Part shown: positions 1-5,312 of the stretch, piece by piece
Layout: each line of letters opens with the position of its first letter
Numbering within the stretch: the stretch's first letter is position 1
Source of the DNA: Synergistaceae bacterium
GTDB lineage: Bacteria > Synergistota > Synergistia > Synergistales > Aminobacteriaceae
NCBI GenBank assembly: GCA_022837505.1
Contig: JALHFZ010000105.1
Location: 1-6,097, forward strand
Length of the DNA stretch: 6,097 nt
Direction: 5' to 3'
Notes under the pieces: generated by a model
What the model was told of the DNA's origin: nothing
Seen by the model: the letters and a program-made list of their open reading frames with translations, nothing else
The model's database searches: none
Program-made: the position numbers and the translations under genes

Positions 1-848
1 CGGAGTCGGTGGAGGCGGCTCTGAAACTGGCCGTCTGCCTCCGCCCCGGAAGAAACAAGATTCTGGCCCTGCGAAGGGGCTTTCACGGTCGGACGATGGG
101 GGCTCTCTCTCTGACCTTCAACCCCCAGTACCGCAAGAACTGGTCTGCTCTGCTCACCCCGGTGACCCACCTGAAACCGGAGGAGCTTCCCGGCGCGGTG
201 GACAGTGAAACCGCAGCGGTCTTTGTGGAGCCCATCCAGGGAGAAGGCGGGGTGCACCCTCTTTCTTCCGAACTGGGAGCCACAGTGACAGAAGCCTGCC
301 GATCGACGGGCGCTCTGCTGATCTGCGACGAAATCCAGAGCGGCTGGGGGCGGTGCGGCAGCTTCATCGCGTCCCCCGGAGCGGGCCTTGAACCTGATAT
401 ACTCTGCTTCGCCAAGGGGGTCGCGGGTGGCCTGCCTGCGGGACTGACCCTCTGGAAACGGGAGCTCGGCGACTTTCCTCCCTCCGGTCACGGCTCAACC
501 TACGGAGGCAGCCCTCTCGTCACGGCGGTGGGGGACGCATCATTGAAACTGCTGAAGGATATGAACTATCCAGCGAAAGCCGAAGCCATGGGAGCCTATT
601 TCCGGGAGCTTCTCTCCGGGATCGACTCTCCCCTCATCGCCGGGGTCAGAGGACGAGGGCTCCTCATCGGTGTTGAAATCCGGGGAAAATCCGTTCCTCT
701 GGTGAAGGGGATGCAGGAGAAGGGCCTTCTCGCCCTGCCCGCCGGACCAACGGTGGTTCGCTTCCTTGCCCCCTTCGTCGCGGAGAAGGAGAACTTCGAC
801 AGAGCTGCGGCCCTTTTCGCCGAAACCCTGGAGGAGAGCGCGGAATGA
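1..848 (+). CDS. lysJ: Acetylornithine / [LysW]-aminoadipate semialdehyde aminotransferase, 5' partial
   Basis: This is a class-III (fold type I) PLP aminotransferase of the ArgD/LysJ family. It moves an amino group from glutamate to the semialdehyde of carrier-bound aminoadipate (lysine route) or N-acetylglutamate (arginine route) in the cytoplasm. The frame is open from base 3 to the TGA at 846-848, giving 281 visible residues. The first ones, ESVEAALKLA, match the family's motif near residue 100-110 of about 390-400, so the true start lies upstream and the GTG at 9 is internal. Visible landmarks are HGRTMGALS, FVEPIQGEGG, the cofactor-contacting Asp in CDEIQSGWGR (codon 327-329), the Schiff-base Lys in CFAKGVAGGLPAG (codon 414-416) and GSTYGGSP. 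The stop overlaps the next gene by 4 nt. Because that gene looks like LysK, LysJ is favoured over ArgD, but sequence alone does not separate them; a dual role is possible. Confidence 0.88.
   Translation, partial: ESVEAALKLAVCLRPGRNKILALRRGFHGRTMGALSLTFNPQYRKNWSALLTPVTHLKPEELPGAVDSETAAVFVEPIQGEGGVHPLSSELGATVTEACRSTGALLICDEIQSGWGRCGSFIASPGAGLEPDILCFAKGVAGGLPAGLTLWKRELGDFPPSGHGSTYGGSPLVTAVGDASLKLLKDMNYPAKAEAMGAYFRELLSGIDSPLIAGVRGRGLLIGVEIRGKSVPLVKGMQEKGLLALPAGPTVVRFLAPFVAEKENFDRAAALFAETLEESAE
830..836 (+). promoter_or_regulatory. Shine-Dalgarno of lysK
   Basis: GGAGGAG lies inside the last codons of the aminotransferase gene, 8 nt before the ATG at 845. It supports that start and suggests translational coupling through the ATGA overlap. 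Confidence 0.7.
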
Positions 849-1857
849 GCCCCGAAGGGGCGATCCTCTCCCGTCTTGTATCCATTCCAAGCACGAGCGG
901 CCGGGAAGAGGCGGCCTGCACCTATCTTGCCGGCGTTCTGCCCTCCCTGGGATGGGAGAGCGTGAAGATAGACGGTGCGGGGAGCGTCGTGGCCTCCCGG
1001 GGGAACGGGCCCAGGGAATTAGTGCTCCTGGGGCATATCGACACCGTACCAGGTGGGCCTGAACACCGCCTTGAGGGTGACACACTCTGGGGACGGGGTA
1101 CCGTGGACGCCAAGGGGCCTCTGTGCGCCTTCGCCGTCGCCGGAGGGAGAACTCCCCTGACGGAGAGCTGGACCATCACTCTGGTAGCCGCCACGGGTGA
1201 GGAGACCGACTCCAGAGGCGCCCTTCACAGCATTCCCAGACATTCCCCCGCCGCATGCATTATCGGTGAGCCCTCCGGAACGGATGGAGTGACCATCGGC
1301 TACCGGGGGAGCCTCAGAACAGCTCTCACTGCCTCCGACTGTGGCGCTCACAGGAGCGGCGATCCGGGCCCAATTACGGCAGTCCTCCGGTGCGCCGGTG
1401 ACATTCTTGATTTTGTAGACGGACAGGACGACCCGGGCGCGCCGGTCATAGGGCGCCCCTCCGGTGCGGACGGTACGGCAGAGCAGACCTCGATATCCGC
1501 CTTCCCGAGGGAAGCAGCCCGGAATGGTGGATGGAGTGCCTTCGTCCCGCCGCCGCACGGAGAGGGGTATCCATATCTTTCAGCGGAGCGACGCCCCCTC
1601 ACGTGGTAGACAAGAACAACCCCGTGGCGAGAGCTCTGCGCCTGGCCATACGAAAAAGCGGAAGAACGCCCCGAGTTCTGGCCAAGGGCGGCACCGCCGA
1701 CTTCAATCTGGCGGCGGTCTGGAATTGTCCCATGGCAGCTTACGGACCCGGCGACAGCAAACTCGACCACACCGAAGATGAACGAATCTCCCTCGCTGAT
1801 TTTCAGTCATCCCTGTCTATCCTCGATAAAGCCCTGCTCATGATACTGGCGTCCTGA
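845..1857 (+). pseudogene. lysK: [LysW]-lysine/ornithine hydrolase (M20 family), frameshifted
   Basis: M20-family zinc/cobalt deacylase that releases lysine (or ornithine) from the carrier protein or acyl group, the last step after LysJ. The first frame runs 845-1609 (254 codons). It carries GHIDTVPG (His64, Asp66), GRGTVDAKGPL (bridging Asp88), TGEE (general base Glu119, metal ligand Glu120), the LysK-like IGEPSG (Glu142) plus GYRGSL, and a dimerisation-domain His169. After about residue 213 its translation loses resemblance to the family and stops at TAG 1607-1609. The missing third is in the -1 frame, from about 1483 to the TGA at 1855-1857. It contains ADLDIRLPEG, VVDKNNPVARAL, GGTADFN and GPGDSKLDHT, whose His (codon 1768-1770) is the last metal ligand. 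Restoring one base gives about 337 residues, close to normal LysK length. All motifs survive, so this is either a very recent mutation or a one-base sequence error. The alternative family name is ArgE/DapE-like deacylase. Confidence 0.85.
1466..1486 (+). other. Inferred frameshift point in lysK
   Basis: The family-like reading passes from the 845 frame (ending about ...GADGTAE, codons to 1483) to the frame one base back (starting about A-D-L-D-I-R-L at 1483). The hard limits are the TGA at 1408-1410 in the downstream frame and the TAG at 1607-1609 in the upstream frame. The placement inside those limits rests on remembered family patterns. One missing base, or two extra, would explain it. There is no obvious slippery heptamer that would favour programmed frameshifting. 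Confidence 0.6.
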
Positions 1858-1861
1858 TACA

Positions 1862-1902
1862 ACAACAGCTCCGGAGAAGGGAAACCTCTCCGGAGCTGTT
1901 GT
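1862..1902. terminator. Bidirectional terminator-like hairpin between convergent genes
   Basis: The arms 1862-1877 (ACAACAGCTCCGGAGA) and 1887-1902 are a perfect 16-bp inverted repeat. Inside, A1878 can bulge and G1879-G1880 pair with C1885-C1886, closing a GAAA tetraloop (1881-1884) on the + strand. It begins 4 nt after the lysK stop and lies 13 nt after the DUF1445 gene stop on the other strand. The T-richness is within and just beyond the arm (GTTGTAT on +, GTTGTTGTAT on -) rather than a long clean T-run, so its strength as an intrinsic terminator is uncertain. Confidence 0.75.
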
Positions 1903-1915
1903 ATGGGATGCACGA

Positions 1916-2674
1916 TCAGAAGACGGCGTAGTCGGCGTCCCTTGGGTCTGCCACGAACATATGCCCCGGAAGGTGGGTGATGCAGAAGGGGGGCTTCACG
2001 GCCATGATGGCGGCCTGGGGGGTGCAGCCGCAGGCCCAGAAGAGGTCGGGCTTCATGATGTCGGCGATGCCGATCTGGGCGGGGTCGCCGATATGGATGG
2101 GAGCCCCGTGGACCGCCGGGAACCGGCCGGTGCAGAGGACCGCCTTGGGCACGAGGTGAGCGGGGATGGGGCGCATGCTCACCACCACGGGGCCGGAGAG
2201 CGCTCCGGCGGGGGTGCACTGGATGTTCGTCACGTACATGGGGACGTTGCGGTTCTGCTCGATGTGCCGGACGGGTATCCCCGCATCGAGAAGGGCCCCC
2301 TCGAAGGAGAAGGAGCACCCGAGGAGGAACCCCACGAGGTCATCCCGCCAGTATTTCTTCACGTCCGTGGGCTCGTCGATGACCGTGCCGTCCACCCACA
2401 CCCGGTACCGGGGCAGGTCTGTGGAGAGGTCCGCCCCCGGCGCCACGATCTTCGGCTCGGGGTCTCCCGGCTCGGTGACGTCAAGGATGGGGCAGGGTTT
2501 CGGATTTCTCTGGGCGAAGACGAGAAAGTCGTAGGCGAGATCCTTCGGAAGGATCACCAGATTTCCCTGAACGTGCCCGGAGCACATTCCGGGAGTCGGC
2601 TTGTCCCACTTCCCCTCCCGGATCATCTGCCGCACCTCCCGGGGGGAGACGGCAGCGTAGTCTGCGGCTTTCAT
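1916..2674 (-). CDS. DUF1445 / YcsI-family protein (putative hydro-lyase, D-glutamate cyclase family)
   Basis: A 252-residue soluble protein of the YcsI/DUF1445 family, near the usual length. Recognisable blocks are PGMCSGHVQGNLVILP (about residues 29-43), FAQRNPKPCPILDV (53-66), LGCSFSFE (118-125), VSMRP (165-169), ACGCTPQA (214-221) and THLPGHMFVADPRDADY near the end (233-249). Conserved Cys31 and His34, the GCSF segment and the terminal THLPGHM look like active-site candidates, but no catalysis is established for the bacterial stand-alone form. The family is annotated as putative hydro-lyase. The link to D-glutamate cyclase comes from mammalian DGLUCY, where a DUF1445-like part is joined to another domain (DUF4392). 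The start overlaps the pxpA stop by 4 nt. B. subtilis ycsI sits in the same kind of cluster, so a role in 5-oxoproline or D-glutamate handling is likely but inferred. Confidence 0.9.
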   Translation of the reverse strand: MKAADYAAVSPREVRQMIREGKWDKPTPGMCSGHVQGNLVILPKDLAYDFLVFAQRNPKPCPILDVTEPGDPEPKIVAPGADLSTDLPRYRVWVDGTVIDEPTDVKKYWRDDLVGFLLGCSFSFEGALLDAGIPVRHIEQNRNVPMYVTNIQCTPAGALSGPVVVSMRPIPAHLVPKAVLCTGRFPAVHGAPIHIGDPAQIGIADIMKPDLFWACGCTPQAAIMAVKPPFCITHLPGHMFVADPRDADYAVF

Positions 2675-3444
2675 CCCTTCAGCACCTCCCGTATATTTTT
2701 TATCTCGATTCCGTTGTCCTCAAGGGTTTTACGGATGAAGCGGGCCATCTCCACCGCCTTGGGGTTGTCCCCGTGGAGGCAGATGGAGTGGGCCTTAAGG
2801 TAAATATCCTTCCCCTCGGCGGACTGTATGACCCCTTCCCTGGCGAGGCGGACCATCCGTCTCCCCGCCTCCTCGAAGTCGTGGACGAAGGCATCGGGGC
2901 GGCTCCGGGGGACGAGGTTGCCGTCGTTCATATACCCCCGGTCGGCGAAGGCCTCGGCGGCATAGAGCACCCCTTCCTCCTCCGCAGCCTGTTCGAAGAG
3001 GGAGTTGGCAAGCCCCAGGAGGATGAGGTCTCCCCCCGCATCCCTGGTCGCCCGGGCGATGGCTTTGGCGAGGGGAAGGTCTTTGGCAGCCTGATTGTAG
3101 AGGGCGCCGTGGGCCTTCACGTGCTGCAGGCTCATCCCCTGGGCGGCGCAGACCGCCTGGAAGGCTCCTATCTGGTAGAGGGTGAAGGCGTAGACCTCGT
3201 CAGGGGTGGTTCCTATGGTCCTGCGGCCGAACCCCTGCAGGTCGAGATGTCCCGGATGGGCTCCCACCGCCACGGAGGCCGCCTTCGCCGCCTGTACCGT
3301 CTTGATCATCACGAGGGGGTCCCCCGCATGAAATCCGCAGGCCACGTTCGCGGAGCTGACGCTTTCCATGACCTCGGCGTCCATCCCCATCTTCCAGGGG
3401 CCGAAACTCTCGCCGAGATCGCTGTTCAGATCGATTTTCTGCAT
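2671..3444 (-). CDS. pxpA: 5-oxoprolinase subunit PxpA (LamB/YcsF family)
   Basis: A 257-residue subunit of the ATP-dependent PxpABC 5-oxoprolinase, which opens 5-oxo-L-proline (pyroglutamate) to L-glutamate in the cytoplasm. The LamB/YcsF family signatures appear in order: IDLNSDLGESFG (residues 4-15), ANVACGFHAGDP (32-43), VGAHPGHLDLQGFGRR (60-75), HVKAHGALYN (108-117), EAFADRGYMNDGNLVPRS (164-181) and SICLHGDNP (220-228). The His and Asp residues in these motifs are the probable catalytic or metal-contacting groups of a TIM-barrel-like fold. The length equals that of typical YcsF proteins and nothing looks broken. It follows pxpC by 2 nt, with a very strong Shine-Dalgarno, and overlaps the DUF1445 gene by 4 nt. 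Confidence 0.96.
   Translation of the reverse strand: MQKIDLNSDLGESFGPWKMGMDAEVMESVSSANVACGFHAGDPLVMIKTVQAAKAASVAVGAHPGHLDLQGFGRRTIGTTPDEVYAFTLYQIGAFQAVCAAQGMSLQHVKAHGALYNQAAKDLPLAKAIARATRDAGGDLILLGLANSLFEQAAEEEGVLYAAEAFADRGYMNDGNLVPRSRPDAFVHDFEEAGRRMVRLAREGVIQSAEGKDIYLKAHSICLHGDNPKAVEMARFIRKTLEDNGIEIKNIREVLKG
2683..2690 (-). promoter_or_regulatory. Shine-Dalgarno of the DUF1445 gene
   Basis: On the minus strand GGGAGGTG lies within the 3' end of pxpA, 8 nt before the ATG at 2674, supporting that start despite the overlap. Confidence 0.65.
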
Positions 3445-3446
3445 GG

Positions 3447-4538
3447 CTATTCCTCCTTTATTTCCTCCCAGGTGACGCTGTGGGCCTCTCCGTCCAGATG
3501 AAGGAGAACCTCCCCCCTTGTCACCGGCATTGTTATTTCCTCCACCGGGAGAACCGCCGGGGCAGGATGGGAGCGCCAGGCTGCCCGCAACTCAAGAAGC
3601 CTCTGCCGCTTTCCCCCCGCCTCCCGGGCGAGGGCGAGGGCGTCCTTCAGTGAGACTGAGACGAAGCGCACCTTCTCCCCCGGAAGGCGCTGGGAGAGGG
3701 CGGCCATGTCCACGGAGCAGACAACGCCGATCTTCGTGTACCCCCCTGTGGTCTGCCGGTCGGCAAGCATGACGATGGGCTGGCCGTGGCCGGGGACCTG
3801 CACCGCTCCGAGGGGGATGGCGTCTGAGATGATGTCAGCCGCGCCCTCGTGCTCGATGACAGGGCCGTCGAGGCGGTACCCCATCCGGTCGGCGCTGTTT
3901 GAGATGGTGTATTCCGAGGCGTAGAAGGTCTCCCTCCCCGCCGGTGTAAAATGGTCATCCTGGGGGCCTGCTATGACCCGAAGGGGTGCGGCGGGGTCAT
4001 ACCGGGGGCGCAGCTCTTCCGGGCAGACAAAGCCCGCGCAGCGCCTCCACAGGGGCCCCGGTTCTCCGCAGGGGAGGCGGTCGCCTTTTTTCAGCGCCCT
4101 GCCCTCCACCCCTCCGACCTTCGCCCGGGTATAGGTGGAGCGGCTGCCGAGGACCGACGGGACGTCGATCCCCCCGGAAAGACACAGATAGGCTCTGCAC
4201 CCCGACCGGGGGGCGGAAAAGGAGAGCACGTCCCCCTCTCCGATCTTCACGGCCGTCCAGTTTGGCACGGCATGACCGTTCACCGAAAAACCGAGTTCCG
4301 CCCCGGTGACGGCGACGATCCCCTCCCCTTCGACTACGAGGAGCTTCGGACCCATGAGGGTTACTTCAATGCCGGCATCCTCTTCCCGGTTGCCGACGAT
4401 TATATTGCCCATGCGGAAGGCCTGAGCGTCCATGGCGCCCGCCACAGGCATCCCCTGCCCCTGGGCTCCCCACCGTCCGATGTCCTGCACGGTGGTGAGC
4501 ATTCCGGGGGCCTGTACTGAGAGCACGAGAGGACTCAT
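3447..4538 (-). CDS. pxpC: 5-oxoprolinase subunit PxpC (KipA / biotin-dependent carboxyltransferase-like)
   Basis: A 363-residue AHS2/KipA-family protein that partners PxpB in the 5-oxoprolinase complex. The fold is shared with cyclophilin-like parts of urea amidolyase, which explains the common label 'biotin-dependent carboxyltransferase'; no biotin attachment motif is present. Hallmarks are QAPGMLTTVQDIGRWG (residues 9-24), PVAGAMD (31-37), CLSGGIDVPSVLGSRSTY (119-136), GPQDDHF (191-197), NSADRMGYRLDGP (214-226), LGAVQVPGHGQPI (243-255) and ADRQTTGGYTKIG (259-271). KipA/PxpC proteins are usually about 310-340 residues; the extra length here is a C-terminal tail (about 325-363). The ATG overlaps the pxpB stop as ATGA, which agrees with 1:1 production of the two subunits, and these are fused in some bacteria. 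Confidence 0.95.
   Translation of the reverse strand: MSPLVLSVQAPGMLTTVQDIGRWGAQGQGMPVAGAMDAQAFRMGNIIVGNREEDAGIEVTLMGPKLLVVEGEGIVAVTGAELGFSVNGHAVPNWTAVKIGEGDVLSFSAPRSGCRAYLCLSGGIDVPSVLGSRSTYTRAKVGGVEGRALKKGDRLPCGEPGPLWRRCAGFVCPEELRPRYDPAAPLRVIAGPQDDHFTPAGRETFYASEYTISNSADRMGYRLDGPVIEHEGAADIISDAIPLGAVQVPGHGQPIVMLADRQTTGGYTKIGVVCSVDMAALSQRLPGEKVRFVSVSLKDALALAREAGGKRQRLLELRAAWRSHPAPAVLPVEEITMPVTRGEVLLHLDGEAHSVTWEEIKEE
3452..3459 (-). promoter_or_regulatory. Shine-Dalgarno of pxpA
   Basis: On the minus strand AAAGGAGG, a near-full anti-16S match, lies in the last codons of pxpC, 7 nt before the pxpA ATG at 3444. It is among the strongest sites in the window and fixes the start. Confidence 0.8.
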
Positions 4539-5284
4539 GATTGCGAGACCTCCTCTTCGATAATTTCAGGACGATAGCTCCCGGCCTCGGATTCAGCGTC
4601 GATACGGGCGAACTCCTCCCGCTCTATTGGGCGGAAGCGTACCCACATTCCCGCCTCGAGGAAGATGGCGGGGTCCCTTCGGGCATCAAACATCCGCATG
4701 GGGGTTGTGCCGATGAGCCTCCATCCGCCTGGGCTCGGTATGGAGTAAATACCCGTCTGCTTTCCCCCGATAGCCACCGATCCGGCCGGTATGATCTCCC
4801 GGGGGTTCTTCAGTCTGGGGACCTCCAGGGAGGGGTCCATCCCTCCGAGATAGGAGAACCCCGGAGTGAAACCAAGCATATAGCAGTAGCAGTCTCGAGA
4901 GGAGTGCCGCTTGATGACCTCTTCGGCGGACAATTCCAGAAGCCCGGCCACGTCCTCAAGATCCGGCCCCCGATCCCCGCCGTAGAGGGTGGGGATGAGG
5001 ATGACTCTGCGGACGGTCTCCGCGGCCCCCTCTCCCCCCTCCCGACAGAGGGTTTCCATGCGTTTATAGAGGCGGTCGACGTCCGTCACTTCCGGGTCGA
5101 AGTAGACCGCCAGGGAACGGTAAGTGGGGACGGTGTCGAGAAGGCCGGGAAAGGCGAGTTTTCTGACTGCCTGGCCCAGGGCGGCCACCCGGGAGTTGAT
5201 CCCCATGTCGATGGAGTCGCCGAACTCCGCCACCACACATCCGTCCCCCGCCGTCAGAATCCGGGGATACTCATGAGAAATCAT
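4535..5284 (-). CDS. pxpB: 5-oxoprolinase subunit PxpB (KipI family)
   Basis: A 249-residue AHS1/KipI-family protein, the second PxpB-PxpC partner in ATP-dependent 5-oxoproline hydrolysis. In B. subtilis the homologue KipI is also known as an inhibitor of the sporulation kinase KinA, but nothing here suggests that role. Typical motifs are AEFGDSID (residues 19-26), VPTYRSLAVYFDP (52-64), IPTLYGGDRGPDL (97-109), MLGFTPGFSYLGGM (136-149), IPAGSVAIGGKQTGIY (165-180) and SPGGWRLIGTTPMRMFD (184-200). The start has a strong Shine-Dalgarno. The stop overlaps pxpC, and the transporter gene ends 28 nt upstream, so all are probably on one transcript. The acidic C-terminal tail after residue 220 is low in conservation. 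No defect is seen. Confidence 0.96.
   Translation of the reverse strand: MISHEYPRILTAGDGCVVAEFGDSIDMGINSRVAALGQAVRKLAFPGLLDTVPTYRSLAVYFDPEVTDVDRLYKRMETLCREGGEGAAETVRRVILIPTLYGGDRGPDLEDVAGLLELSAEEVIKRHSSRDCYCYMLGFTPGFSYLGGMDPSLEVPRLKNPREIIPAGSVAIGGKQTGIYSIPSPGGWRLIGTTPMRMFDARRDPAIFLEAGMWVRFRPIEREEFARIDAESEAGSYRPEIIEEEVSQS
4548..4555 (-). promoter_or_regulatory. Shine-Dalgarno of pxpC
   Basis: On the minus strand GAGGAGGT lies in the 3' end of pxpB, 9 nt before the ATG at 4538. It supports the overlapping start. Confidence 0.7.
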
Positions 5285-5290
5285 GAAAAT

Positions 5291-5297
5291 CTCCTTT
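5291..5297 (-). promoter_or_regulatory. Shine-Dalgarno of pxpB
   Basis: On the minus strand AAAGGAG lies in the 28-nt gap after the transporter gene, 6 nt before the ATG at 5284. The gap shows no terminator or promoter-like elements, so pxpB is probably read through from upstream. Confidence 0.75.
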
Positions 5298-5312
5298 CTT
5301 CGGTCATCCTTT

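Noticed and set aside
1019..1558. A 179-codon minus-strand frame across lysK
   Set aside because: Antisense shadow of the deacylase, without recognisable motifs.
1411..1609. Programmed ribosomal frameshifting in lysK
   Set aside because: No slippery heptamer followed by a convincing stimulatory structure was seen, and the family is not known for recoding. An indel or sequence error is simpler.
1858..1915. A small gene or RNA gene in the intergenic gap
   Set aside because: The 58 nt are taken up by the hairpin, and no tRNA-like or start-plus-Shine-Dalgarno arrangement is present.
1961..2803. A 280-codon open frame on the + strand
   Set aside because: It lies antisense to the DUF1445 gene and the end of pxpA, both of which have clear family motifs. 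Its translation is Gly/Asp/His-rich with no recognisable domain, as expected for a GC-rich shadow frame.
2773..3501. A 242-codon open frame on the + strand
   Set aside because: It is antisense to pxpA and looks like a GC-skew shadow, with no family match and no convincing start site.
3447..4538. A biotin-dependent carboxylase or allophanate hydrolase subunit
   Set aside because: The label comes from fold similarity. There is no biotin carrier or biotin carboxylase domain nearby, and the PxpA and PxpB neighbours fix the 5-oxoprolinase identity.
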